From an uncultured Lachnospiraceae bacterium (lineage in GTDB: Bacteria; Bacillota; Clostridia; Lachnospirales; Lachnospiraceae), in NCBI GenBank assembly GCA_902781655.1, contig CACZJZ010000001.1, positions 62,001-126,000 of the forward strand: 64,000 nucleotides of DNA, given 5' to 3'. Numbering within the stretch: the first letter of the stretch is position 1; each line of letters starts with the position of its first letter. Made by a program: the position numbers and the translations under genes. The notes below the pieces were generated by a model, which worked only from the letters and a program-made list of their open reading frames with translations, was not told the DNA's origin and made no database searches. This document shows positions 26,235-34,883 of the stretch, piece after piece.

Positions 26235-27224
26235 TTATCGATCCTCCCGGAAATAGGACTGTCCGAGCGCTGCAGGCCCCTGGCTCTCATGCTTCTGTTT
26301 CGCACTGATATAGATGAGGACCAGTATGGTGACGACATACGGGATCATCTGTGTCAGCTGGACCAGATAATTGGGAAGCGTGATGCCAAGCAGGGACGGC
26401 AGATAATTATAGAGCCAGAAGAACGTACCGAATACATAGGCACCCCAGATGATATTGACAGGTTTCCATGTGGCGAAGATGACCAGGGCAACAGCCAGCC
26501 AGCCGAGTCCCTCGATCGAGTTGGCTGTGGACCATGTGCCATAACCGTAATCCATGACGTAATACACGCCGCCGAGGCCGGTGATCGCAGCACCGATGCA
26601 GGTGGCAGCGTATTTGTACCGGGTGACATTAATGCCAACCGAATCAGCTGTCGCCGGGCTTTCCCCTACAGCACGGAGATTCAGTCCTTTTCTTGTGCGA
26701 TAAATAAAATAATTAGTCACCAGTGCAATGATCACAGCGAGATAAACCATGAAGCCATAGGAGAAAAAGATCTGCCCGATGGCGCCAAGACCGGAGAGGA
26801 CTGGAATCGGAGTGGCGAAGACCGCGTGGGAAGTCGATGCCTTGACTGAGGTGCCGCCGTTCAGAACCTGCACGCCGAAGAAGTTGGCGATACCGGCGCC
26901 AAAGATTGTGAGAGCAAGGCCGGTGACGTTCTGGTTGGCACGGAGCGTAATGGTCAGAAAACTATAGATCAGTCCGCCAAGTGCAGCAGCAGCCATGCCG
27001 CAGAGCATCGCAATAAGTATGATCAGGGCAGCGCTCGGATCGCTTGTTCCGTTTTCATAGTAATAGGCGCCGGCAAATCCGGCGAACCCGCCGAGAAACA
27101 TAATGCCGGGAACACCGAGGTTCAGATTGCCGCTTCGCTCGGTAATGATTTCTCCGGTGGAACCAAACATAATGACGGTACCAAACCATACCGCCCGGTT
27201 GATCCATGCAATAAGTGTTGTCAT
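26235..27224 (-). CDS. BMP-type nucleoside ABC transporter permease (NupQ-like)
   Basis: Inner-membrane permease of the ribose/nucleoside (BPD_transp_2) family, about 8-9 membrane helices. Characteristic segments are GEIITERSGNLNLGVPGIM, GLALTIFGAGIANFFG, RAVGESPATADSVGINV and GLGGVYYVMDYG. The 329 residues fit. Its ATG overlaps the stop of the upstream permease (ATGA), so the two permeases are translationally coupled. It is the last gene of the operon. Confidence 0.93.
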   Translation of the reverse strand: MTTLIAWINRAVWFGTVIMFGSTGEIITERSGNLNLGVPGIMFLGGFAGFAGAYYYENGTSDPSAALIILIAMLCGMAAAALGGLIYSFLTITLRANQNVTGLALTIFGAGIANFFGVQVLNGGTSVKASTSHAVFATPIPVLSGLGAIGQIFFSYGFMVYLAVIIALVTNYFIYRTRKGLNLRAVGESPATADSVGINVTRYKYAATCIGAAITGLGGVYYVMDYGYGTWSTANSIEGLGWLAVALVIFATWKPVNIIWGAYVFGTFFWLYNYLPSLLGITLPNYLVQLTQMIPYVVTILVLIYISAKQKHESQGPAALGQSYFREDR

Positions 27225-28399
27225 GATCTGGCACCTTCCTTTCTGTCCGCATCGGTCGTCTGTACGCCTGCAGAAGCTGCCGCGGAAGCCGGAGCCGGCA
27301 TTCCAGGATACCTTCTGCGGAACACAAGACGATAATTGACAAAGAATTCGCTGCCCAGAATGAAAAACAGGATAATTGCAGTGATTACTTGAGACGCATA
27401 GTCATTCAGCACAGAGTAGGCGGAGGTGATCTGTGCGGCTCCCTTATCCAGGAAAATCAGAAGAAAGGAGATCAGAGCCATGTATTCCGGTTCCAGATGA
27501 GCCAGCCATGCAACGATGATCGCAGTGAAGCCATAGCCTCGCGCTGTGCCGGAGGAGATGGTCATATCGACGCCTGACACAATTCCAAACCCAGCCAGAC
27601 CGCAGAGCGCACCGGACAGGATCATGGTGCGAAGGATGACTTTCTTTACGTTGATACCGGCATAGCGTGCGGTATTCGGCGAGTCTCCGAGCACGGAAAG
27701 CTCATAGCCATGCTTGGATCGATGGATATAAATCTTGATGAGGATGGCCAGCGCGGCGACGATGAGGAGGAACGGCATGAAACGATAGCCGAGGAATTTG
27801 GGCCACCAGCCTGCTTTTGTCTGGGTATTGAGGGTGCCGAGGGACGATTTGGCACCCCGCCAGATATTGGTGAGCGCGTTGACAATATTGATGGCGACAT
27901 AATTCATCATCAGGGTAAACAGCGTCTCGTTTGTGTTCCATTTTGCTTTGAACCAGGCCGGAATGAAAGCCCAGACTGCGCCGAAGGCGGCGGAACACAG
28001 GATCATGAGGGGGAGCAGCAGTCCGTTTGGAAGCTGATCCCCATAAATCATGAGCAGAGCGGATGCGAGAGCACCCATGAGGACCTGACCTTCGCCCCCG
28101 ATGTTCCAGAAGCGCATGCGGAAGGCAGGCGTAAGCGCGAGCGCGACACAGTATAGGATGGACATATCGCGGAGCGTCGTCAGAAAGTTGTATTTGGATT
28201 CGAAGGTGCCGGTCCACATGATACGGTAGACCTCCACCGGGTTGAGTCCGGTCACGCCATGAATGAAAAGGGCGTTGACAACCAGGGCGAGGAATACTGC
28301 CACAACACGGACGCCCCAGGACTGATACCAATGGATGCCGGTCCGCCGCGCTATGCGGATGAAGGGCTCTCTTGTCTTTTCTGCCGATAGTTCAGCCAT
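27221..28399 (-). CDS. BMP-type nucleoside ABC transporter permease (NupP-like)
   Basis: Second permease of the same transporter; a longer N-terminus precedes the BPD_transp_2 core. Segments NIGGEGQVLMGALASALLM, VSGVDMTISSGTARGYGFTAIIVA and VLGDSPNTARYAGINV are typical. At 392 residues it is the larger of the pair. It overlaps the ATPase stop by 8 bases and the next permease by 4, so the set is one tight operon. Confidence 0.93.
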   Translation of the reverse strand: MAELSAEKTREPFIRIARRTGIHWYQSWGVRVVAVFLALVVNALFIHGVTGLNPVEVYRIMWTGTFESKYNFLTTLRDMSILYCVALALTPAFRMRFWNIGGEGQVLMGALASALLMIYGDQLPNGLLLPLMILCSAAFGAVWAFIPAWFKAKWNTNETLFTLMMNYVAINIVNALTNIWRGAKSSLGTLNTQTKAGWWPKFLGYRFMPFLLIVAALAILIKIYIHRSKHGYELSVLGDSPNTARYAGINVKKVILRTMILSGALCGLAGFGIVSGVDMTISSGTARGYGFTAIIVAWLAHLEPEYMALISFLLIFLDKGAAQITSAYSVLNDYASQVITAIILFFILGSEFFVNYRLVFRRRYPGMPAPASAAASAGVQTTDADRKEGARS

Positions 28400-29945
28400 T
28401 CTTCTGCTCCTCCTTTCCGGCTCCGCCGGTCATCATGAGGCCGATCGCCTCCTTGGTTGTCACTCTGGGGTCCACGATACCGGCCAGCTTTCCGCCTGCG
28501 AGCACCATGATTTTGTCGCAGAGTGCCATCAGCACATCCAAATCCTCGCCGACATACAGGACCGCGACGCCGCGCTCCTTCTGCTGATTCAGAAGATCAT
28601 AAATCTGATAGGCGGAATTGATGTCGAGGCCGCGGACCGCGTAGGCTGTGAGCAGGACACGCGGCGCGGAGGCAATTTCGCGACCGACCAGCACCTTCTG
28701 CACATTGCCGCCGGAGAGCTTCCGGACTGGTGTCGCAAGGCTCGGTGTCTTGACATCGAGATCATTCACAATCTTTCCAGCCAGTTTCTTCGGCGTTCTG
28801 CGGTTTGTGAAGACGGATCGTCCATCGCGGAAGGAGCGGAGCATGATATTATCAGTGATATCCATGTCTCCCACGAGGCCCATGCCGAGCCGGTCCTCCG
28901 GAACGAAGGAGAGGGTGATACCGAGCCGGGCGATTTCGAGAGGATCGCGACCGACCAGTTCCAGGAGGTTTCCGCTGTCGTCCTTGTATTCGATGCTTCC
29001 TGACTGCACTCTCTGCAGACCGGCGATGGATTCGAGCAGTTCCTTCTGCCCGGAGCCGGAGATGCCGGCGACACCGAGAATCTCGCTGGTATTCATATAG
29101 AAGGAGACATGATCCAGACGCGTGAGGCCATCCTCATCGACCACCGTAAGATTGCGGATGAAGATTTTTTGTTCCGGCGGCGTTTTCGGAACGGGCCGCT
29201 CAATGTTCAGGACAACCTTGTGGCCAACCATTCTGTCGGTCATCTCCTGAATAGAAATTTCACTGGTCGGATAAACACCGACACATTCCCCCTTTCGCAG
29301 GATCGCAACACGGTCGGAGATGCGTTTTACCTCGTTCAGCTTGTGCGTGATAATGACAATTGCCTTACCGTCATCCTTCATGTTGTGAATGATCGTGAAC
29401 AGGCGGTCGGTCTCCTGAGGCGTGAGGACGGCGGTCGGCTCATCGAGGATCAAAATCCGGGCGCCTCGGTACAGAACCTTCACGATTTCCACAGTCTGCT
29501 TTTGCGAGACAGACATATCATAGATTTTCTGATCCGGGTTAAGATCGAACCCGTAGGTTTCGCAGATGGAACGTATCTTTGCGGCGGCAGCCTTAAGATC
29601 CAGTTTTCCCTTTTCCCCGATGCCAAGAATAATATTTTCAGTGGCGGTCAGCACATCCACCAGCTTGAAGTGCTGATGAACCATGCCGATGCCCAATGAA
29701 AACGCATCATGCGGGGAATTGATGGAAACTTCCCTTCCGTCAAGAAATATCTGTCCCTCGTCAGGATAGTACAGACCAGCGAGCATATTCATGAGCGTCG
29801 TCTTGCCGCTTCCATTCTCTCCGAGAAGCGCAAGAATTTCACCGTTCTGAATGTCCAGACTGCAGTGATTGTTCGCGGTGACGCTTCCAAACCGCTTGGT
29901 GATGCCGCGCATGGATACGGCGGGAATCTTTGGATGATCTGACAT
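28392..29945 (-). CDS. Double-NBD ABC transporter ATPase (NupO-like)
   Basis: Energises the two permeases. The first NBD has LLGENGSGKTT, the Q-loop, and DEPTAVLTPQE; the second has the degenerate Walker A ISGSGQKEL and the signature LSGGNVQKVLVGREI. The Walker B of NBD2 reads LLTAYAVRGLDINS where relatives usually have QPTRGLD, so site 2 is probably catalytically weak, as often in this family. ATG 29945 follows GGAGGGAGG; upstream in-frame sequence is not conserved. The length is 517 residues. It is separated from the lipoprotein gene by a hairpin-rich 228 bases. Confidence 0.93.
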   Translation of the reverse strand: MSDHPKIPAVSMRGITKRFGSVTANNHCSLDIQNGEILALLGENGSGKTTLMNMLAGLYYPDEGQIFLDGREVSINSPHDAFSLGIGMVHQHFKLVDVLTATENIILGIGEKGKLDLKAAAAKIRSICETYGFDLNPDQKIYDMSVSQKQTVEIVKVLYRGARILILDEPTAVLTPQETDRLFTIIHNMKDDGKAIVIITHKLNEVKRISDRVAILRKGECVGVYPTSEISIQEMTDRMVGHKVVLNIERPVPKTPPEQKIFIRNLTVVDEDGLTRLDHVSFYMNTSEILGVAGISGSGQKELLESIAGLQRVQSGSIEYKDDSGNLLELVGRDPLEIARLGITLSFVPEDRLGMGLVGDMDITDNIMLRSFRDGRSVFTNRRTPKKLAGKIVNDLDVKTPSLATPVRKLSGGNVQKVLVGREIASAPRVLLTAYAVRGLDINSAYQIYDLLNQQKERGVAVLYVGEDLDVLMALCDKIMVLAGGKLAGIVDPRVTTKEAIGLMMTGGAGKEEQKNG

Positions 29946-29981
29946 GGGTGCCTCCCTCCTTGTTAAAACTTTGCACAGACG

Positions 29982-30135
29982 GGAACCGGAGGGGTTCCGG
30001 CCTCTGCAAAATCCGGGTTTATGTGAAATGCGCTGACTTCGCATGAAGCAGATACGTTCCGGATAAACCCGCTATCTGATGATGCGGACAAAACAATTCT
30101 GGCTCTGCAAAGATTTCTCTTCGCAGAGCCAGAAT
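29982..30135 (-). promoter_or_regulatory. Three hairpins between the BMP gene and the ATPase gene
   Basis: In transcript order: a perfect 13-bp stem (30123-30135 with 30096-30108), an 8-bp stem (30063-30070 with 30015-30022) enclosing a smaller ATGCG/CGCAT hairpin, and GGAACC/GGTTCC (29982-29998). No strong T-run follows. These probably stabilise the lipoprotein mRNA end or attenuate read-through into the transporter genes. Confidence 0.6.
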
Positions 30136-30173
30136 GTACCGGACCACATAGCGATCCGGCAGAATCAAAGCAC

Positions 30174-31610
30174 TCAGCTCAGCTCATCGATGCCATCAAT
30201 CCGGATGGTGAAGTACGGAGCGGAGCGGAACGTGGATTCAGTGAAAGCGCCGTCCTCAATGGCCTCCACGGTATCGCCCTGGTAGACAACCTCCGGCGTG
30301 CCGGAAGAGTAATCATAGTAGGACATATCCACCTTGCAGCTGGTCACATGGCCGGCGTCGTCTGTTGTGACGACAGCGCCGCTCTTGTTTTTGGTGACTT
30401 CGATATTGTCCTGAGAGACCGTGAAGGAAGAAGTGTCAAATACCTTGAGAGAACCGTCCTTGATGGCAGCTTCCACTTCATCAACCTTGTCCTGTGTGCC
30501 GTCTGCGACAGCGGAGCCAAGCTCGGTCAGACCGACCGCACCGTCATTGTAGCCCTTGGACCAGTCGTTCGGTACACCCTGCCCGGAGAGGATGGACTGG
30601 AACAGCTCTTCATAATACACTTCCCAGTTATTGGAAGCGGAGGTCAGAGCTACATCCGGTGCCACATCCAGCATGGAAATGTTGTAACCGACGGAGAATA
30701 CATGATCGTTGCCATCCTGGAAGGCCTGTTCAACAGCAGACGGCGCGCCGGTGGAATCGGCGTGCTGCCCGATGATGACACAGCCGTCCGCGATGAGCTT
30801 TTCTGCAGTCGCGGCCTCGGCGTCCACATCAAACCAGGAATTGGTGTAGTCAACATACATGTGAGCGTCCGGGTAGACGGAGGTAAGGCCGAGATAGAAG
30901 GCGGTGTAACCGGAGACAACCTCCGCGTAATTGAAGGCGCCGACATAGCCGACCTTCACCTTGCCATCCTTGTCATAGTTGTCGTCGGTCAGCTTGCCGT
31001 CGTCAACCAGCTGCTGCACCTTCATGCCTGCGACAACACCGGAGACATAGCGGGCCTCATAGATATTATCAAATGCGTTATGGAAATTATCCAGTCCGCT
31101 CAGGGCGGCGAAGTCGCCGGTCATAGAGACAAACTGCACATCCGGATATTCTTCCGCAGCCTGCACCATAAAATTCTGATGACCGTAGGAATCAGAAATC
31201 ACGAGATTGCAGCCCTGGCTCTCCACAAGTTCCACTGCAGCGTCATAGGCGGTAGCATCCTCAGGAACATTCTTCTTGAAGACGATCTGGTCTGTGCTGA
31301 TACCGACCTTGCCGGCTGCGGCTGTGATTCCGTCGATGTGCGCCTTATCGTAAGTGACTGCTTCGTCGCCGACGCAGATCATGCCGATCTTCATGGAAGA
31401 CGGATCAACTGCCTCCGCGGAAGAAGTTTCTTCTGCTGCTGCAGATGTCGATGCCGCTGCGGATGCTTCCGTGGAATCAGCGGGAGCTGCTTCTGACGCA
31501 GCGCTGCCGGCAGTAGACGCGGCTGTGTTCGATGTGGAACTGCCGCAACCGGCCAGCAGAGCTGCCGTGAGTGTCGCAGCAACTCCAAAACTCAGGAACT
31601 GCTTTTTCAT
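30174..31610 (-). CDS. BMP-family (PnrA-like) substrate-binding lipoprotein
   Basis: Surface lipoprotein that captures the substrate, probably a nucleoside, for the downstream transporter. It has a signal peptide and a lipobox LLAGC (lipidated Cys22), then a long Ser/Ala/Glu-rich linker. The Bmp domain starts at KIGMICVGDEAVTYDKAHIDG and includes NLVISDSYGHQNFMVQAAEEYPDV and VSGVVAGMK. The 478 residues are longer than typical (~350) because of the linker and a C-terminal ~80-residue extension. GAGGAGGAA precedes ATG 31610. It is the first gene of the operon. Confidence 0.94.
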   Translation of the reverse strand: MKKQFLSFGVAATLTAALLAGCGSSTSNTAASTAGSAASEAAPADSTEASAAASTSAAAEETSSAEAVDPSSMKIGMICVGDEAVTYDKAHIDGITAAAGKVGISTDQIVFKKNVPEDATAYDAAVELVESQGCNLVISDSYGHQNFMVQAAEEYPDVQFVSMTGDFAALSGLDNFHNAFDNIYEARYVSGVVAGMKVQQLVDDGKLTDDNYDKDGKVKVGYVGAFNYAEVVSGYTAFYLGLTSVYPDAHMYVDYTNSWFDVDAEAATAEKLIADGCVIIGQHADSTGAPSAVEQAFQDGNDHVFSVGYNISMLDVAPDVALTSASNNWEVYYEELFQSILSGQGVPNDWSKGYNDGAVGLTELGSAVADGTQDKVDEVEAAIKDGSLKVFDTSSFTVSQDNIEVTKNKSGAVVTTDDAGHVTSCKVDMSYYDYSSGTPEVVYQGDTVEAIEDGAFTESTFRSAPYFTIRIDGIDELS

Positions 31611-31625
31611 AACTTTCCTCCTCTT

Positions 31626-31643
31626 GCCAGCATACCGCTGGCT
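31626..31643 (-). promoter_or_regulatory. Hairpin just upstream of the BMP ribosome binding site
   Basis: GCCAGC-GGTAT-GCTGGC on the minus strand, ending about five bases before GAGGAGG. It could stabilise the 5' end or modulate ribosome access. Confidence 0.5.
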
Positions 31644-31694
31644 CTCATGAACGCCGGGCCCCATGCCCACCGCCTGATGATAACGGGACAGACA

Positions 31695-31776
31695 GGACAG
31701 ATAAAAAAAGAGAAGTCACATACAAACCTCTGGTTTTCTGTGCTTCCCTCCCATATCCATTCTGTCCTTCCTCATG
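31695..31776 (-). promoter_or_regulatory. Candidate attenuator leader of the BMP operon
   Basis: Minus strand: from the predicted start near 31776, GGACAGA (31767-31761) and GGATATGG (31758-31751) are followed by a terminator hairpin, GGGAAG..CAC (31748-31740) with GTG.CTTCTC (31720-31710) and an inner AAACC-AGA-GGTTT stem, then seven T residues (31709-31703). TCTGTCC (31701-31695) can pair with GGACAGA across the terminator. It does not match the purine riboswitch core, and no known class fits from what I can see. Confidence 0.6.
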
Positions 31777-31782
31777 CTACGT

Positions 31783-31812
31783 AATATATAAGTAAAAACG
31801 CATGTTTGTCAA
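31783..31812 (-). promoter_or_regulatory. Promoter of the BMP transporter operon
   Basis: Minus strand TTGACA (31812-31807), 18-base spacer, TATATT (31788-31783). The leader from here to the ATG is about 165 bases. The rest of the 31611-31933 gap, between this promoter and the divergent flavoprotein gene, shows nothing further I can assign. Confidence 0.8.
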
Positions 31813-31933
31813 TTCTGTTTGCGCCTTTTCGTCAAAACGCAAAACATTTGACGGATGATATCTCTGATTTGGGCATTATTACATGAGCAGACTATGATTG
31901 CAGGAAAAAGAAGCATTGGTGTAAGATAACGGC

Positions 31934-33262
31934 ATGATGAATAAAAAGGCAAACATTCTGGTGATCGGCGCCGGCGCCTCCGGACTTATGGCAGCTGCCG
32001 CCGCCTCTGCAGCCGGTGCCTCCGTCACGGTTCTGGAACAGAATGAGAAGGCGGGGAAAAAAATCTACATCACGGGGAAGGGACGCTGCAATCTCACGAA
32101 TGACTGTGCTACGTCCGATTTTTTCGATCATGTCGTGACAAACCCGAAGTTTCTTTATCACTGCATCCATGCGTTTGACCATGAAGCCGTCAAGACATTC
32201 TTTGCGCAGGCAGGCTGTCCGGTCAAGACGGAACGGGGGGAGCGCGTGTTCCCAGTATCGGATCATGCATCTGACGTGACAAAGGCGCTGACCCGTACCA
32301 TTCAGGCACAGGGAGGCCGGATTCTGACCGGCAGAACATGCCGGCACCTGCAGATGGAGAACGGAAAGATCACCGGCATCCGTTTCAACGACGGTTCTTT
32401 TCTGGCCGGAGACGCGGTCATCCTGTGCACCGGGGGGAGATCCTATTCGTCCACCGGCTCTGACGGCAGCGGATATTTGCTCGCACAGGAGGCCGGTCAC
32501 ACGGTGATTCCGCAGGAGCCATCTCTTGTCCCGTTTATCACGAAGGAAAACTGGCCGACGAGACTGCCCGGACTTTCCCTGCCCAACGTCGCAGTCTCTG
32601 TGTGGCCGCTGCCGCGGAGTGTGTCGGATCGGCCCTGTCCGGATTCATCGGCAGATGGCAGAAAGCAGAAAAAGAGGAGGGACCGGGCAGTCTATGAAGG
32701 GTTTGGAGAAATGCTGTTTACCCAACAGGGAGTCAGCGGACCTCTTGCGCTGACGGCTTCGACGAGAGTCAGTTTTCGTGATCATCCGGAAGGATACCGG
32801 CTTATGCTGAATTTGAAACCGGCAGTCCCAGCGGAGGAGCTTATAGCGCGCGTCTGCATGCTGCTGCGCGAGGCTCCTGACAAGTCATTTATCCATGCTG
32901 CAGCTCCTCTTTTTCCTGCCCGGCTCGGGCGAGAGCTAATTCTGGCTGCGGGGCTTGACCCGGATCTGCCGGCGAGGGAGGTGCAGGAGGGGGACAGACG
33001 CCGTTTTGCCTTGTATCTGCAGGCGATACCGCTCACCATCGTAAGGACAGGCGGATTTCCGGAGGCTGTGGTGACCCGGGGAGGCGTCAGCGTCAAGGAA
33101 ATCAACCCCTCCACCATGGAATCAAAGCTTGTGAAGGGCCTGTATTTTGCAGGAGAAATCATTGATGTTGACGCCGTGACAGGGGGATTCAATCTTCAGA
33201 TCGCCTGGTCAACCGGGCACACGGCCGGCCTCAGTGCCGCGCAGAACAGCGGAGAAGAATAG
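31934..33262 (+). CDS. HI0933/BaiN-like FAD-dependent oxidoreductase
   Basis: Flavoprotein of the HI0933-like family; members include BaiN-type reductases but most substrates are unknown. It has the FAD dinucleotide fold NILVIGAGASGLMAA (glycines 12, 14 and 17), the family signature KIYITGKGRCNLTN, ILCTGGRSYSSTGSDG and the C-terminal LYFAGEIIDVDAVTGGFNLQIAW. The length, 442 residues, is somewhat long owing to an insert of basic residues near 235-250. ATG 31934 or 31937; no good ribosome binding site is visible. Confidence 0.9.
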   Translation: MMNKKANILVIGAGASGLMAAAAASAAGASVTVLEQNEKAGKKIYITGKGRCNLTNDCATSDFFDHVVTNPKFLYHCIHAFDHEAVKTFFAQAGCPVKTERGERVFPVSDHASDVTKALTRTIQAQGGRILTGRTCRHLQMENGKITGIRFNDGSFLAGDAVILCTGGRSYSSTGSDGSGYLLAQEAGHTVIPQEPSLVPFITKENWPTRLPGLSLPNVAVSVWPLPRSVSDRPCPDSSADGRKQKKRRDRAVYEGFGEMLFTQQGVSGPLALTASTRVSFRDHPEGYRLMLNLKPAVPAEELIARVCMLLREAPDKSFIHAAAPLFPARLGRELILAAGLDPDLPAREVQEGDRRRFALYLQAIPLTIVRTGGFPEAVVTRGGVSVKEINPSTMESKLVKGLYFAGEIIDVDAVTGGFNLQIAWSTGHTAGLSAAQNSGEE

Positions 33263-33303
33263 AGAGTATAAATAGAATTGAGTCGGACAGGAAGGAACAG
33301 ACC

Positions 33304-33993
33304 ATGAAACTGAACAGTATCGCAATCGACGGCCCCGCGGGTGCGGGAAAGAGCACAATCGCCAGAAAAGTGGCCGAACAGCTTGGATTTATTTATGTGG
33401 ATACCGGCGCCATGTACCGTGCCATGGCACTTTTTATGGAGCAGAATCATGTCGAACCATCGGATCAGGATGCTGTCAGCCGGGCATGCCGCAGGGCGGA
33501 CATCTCCATCGCGTATCAGGACGGAGCACAGGTCACGCTGCTTGACGGCGTCAATGTCAACGCAATGATCCGCACGGAGCAGATCAGCCGGATGGCATCT
33601 GTTTTCAGCGCCAACGGGGATGTGCGGAAGAGACTTGTGGAACTGCAGCAGAAGCTGGCACAGGAGACGCCTGTGGTCATGGATGGCCGGGATATCGGCA
33701 CGGTGGTCCTGCCGGATGCTGTCTGCAAAATATATCTTACAGCGAGTGTCCGGGTCAGAGCGGAACGCCGCCTGAAGGAAGATCTCGCGCGCGGCACGCA
33801 GACCACGCTGACGGAACTGGAGCAGGAGATTGCAGAGCGGGACGAGCGCGACTGCCACCGCGCCATCTCACCGCTCAGGCAGGCGGATGATGCTGTGCTG
33901 CTTGATACCTCTGAACTCACGATCGGGGAAGTGACAGACAGAATTCTCGCCTGCTACCGAAATGCCGCTGCGAGCGCAGGACTGACTATCTGA
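33304..33993 (+). CDS. cmk: Cytidylate kinase
   Basis: Phosphorylates CMP and dCMP. P-loop DGPAGAGKSTIA, YVDTGAMYRA, the DGRDIGTVVLP motif and the Arg-rich lid (RVRAERRLKEDL) are visible. The 229 residues are normal. AAGGAACAG precedes the ATG. It leads the cmk-ispH-S1 series, a classic clostridial order. Confidence 0.97.
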   Translation: MKLNSIAIDGPAGAGKSTIARKVAEQLGFIYVDTGAMYRAMALFMEQNHVEPSDQDAVSRACRRADISIAYQDGAQVTLLDGVNVNAMIRTEQISRMASVFSANGDVRKRLVELQQKLAQETPVVMDGRDIGTVVLPDAVCKIYLTASVRVRAERRLKEDLARGTQTTLTELEQEIAERDERDCHRAISPLRQADDAVLLDTSELTIGEVTDRILACYRNAAASAGLTI

Positions 33994-34004
33994 GGGAGAC
34001 AGAA

Positions 34005-34883
34005 ATGGAGCTGACAGTTGCCAGAAATGCCGGTTTCTGTTTCGGCGTCGAAAAGGCCGTGAGCGCGGTCTATGAGGCGGTCGGACAGAAAAACCGTATT
34101 TACACATATGGGCCGATCATTCACAATGAGACGGTAGTGGAGGATCTGACACGCCGCGGCGTCGGGGTGATCCATTCCCTGGAGGAAGTGGACCGGCTCG
34201 CCGCAGAGTCGGCTGAAAGCGGAGAGAAAATCACCATCGTCATCCGCTCCCACGGCGTATCAGAAGATGTGATAAGCCATATTCAGAAGAGCGGCCTGTC
34301 TGTGATCGATACGACCTGTCCGTTTGTAAGCCGGATTCATCAGCTGGTGGAAGATGCGAGCAAAAAAGGAAGCCAGATTGTCATCATCGGCAATGCAGGC
34401 CACCCGGAGGTGGTCGGTACGATGGGCTGGAGTCATGAACCGGCAGCAGTGATCGGCACGGCGGAGGAGGCGGAACACTGGGATGGCGATCTGTCCCGCC
34501 CGGTGCTCGTGGTGGCACAGACAACATTCAACACGGACAAATTTCAGGAATTGGTTGCTATTTTACAACGCCGCGCGTACAATATAGCTGTTGTGAATAC
34601 GATCTGTAACGCTACCCGTATGCGCCAGCAGGAGGCAAGGCGGGTTGCAGCGCAGTCGGATGTTATGATTGTGATAGGTGGAAAGAGCAGTTCCAACTCG
34701 GCTAAGCTTTATGAGATCTGCCGGAAGGAGTGCCGTGACACTTATTTCATACAGACGGTAAAGGATCTTCCGGAGCGTGACTTCAGCACTCTTCGTGTGG
34801 GCATTACCGCCGGGGCTTCCACCCCAAAAAATATCATCGAGGAGGTTCAAAATTATGTCCGAACAGGCCGAAGAGAATTTTGA
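34005..34883 (+). CDS. ispH: 4-hydroxy-3-methylbut-2-enyl diphosphate reductase IspH
   Basis: Last step of the MEP isoprenoid pathway. The Fe-S ligands are Cys12 (AGFCFGVEKAV), Cys105 (DTTCPFV) and Cys201 (NTICNATRMRQ); GNAGHPEVVGTMGW, QTTFNTDKF and GGKSSSNS are the substrate loops. The length is 292 residues. The 3' end overlaps the S1-domain gene by 29 bases in another frame; in many Clostridia these two are one fused protein. Confidence 0.97.
   Translation: MELTVARNAGFCFGVEKAVSAVYEAVGQKNRIYTYGPIIHNETVVEDLTRRGVGVIHSLEEVDRLAAESAESGEKITIVIRSHGVSEDVISHIQKSGLSVIDTTCPFVSRIHQLVEDASKKGSQIVIIGNAGHPEVVGTMGWSHEPAAVIGTAEEAEHWDGDLSRPVLVVAQTTFNTDKFQELVAILQRRAYNIAVVNTICNATRMRQQEARRVAAQSDVMIVIGGKSSSNSAKLYEICRKECRDTYFIQTVKDLPERDFSTLRVGITAGASTPKNIIEEVQNYVRTGRREF

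Noticed and set aside
31394..31550. Ser/Ala-rich stretch of the BMP lipoprotein as a DNA repeat
   Set aside because: It is a low-complexity linker after the lipobox, encoded by varied codons, with no true repeated unit.
31681..31776. Purine riboswitch in the BMP leader
   Set aside because: GGATATGG is reminiscent of one strand, but the other conserved junction segments are missing and the spacing to the terminator is too short.
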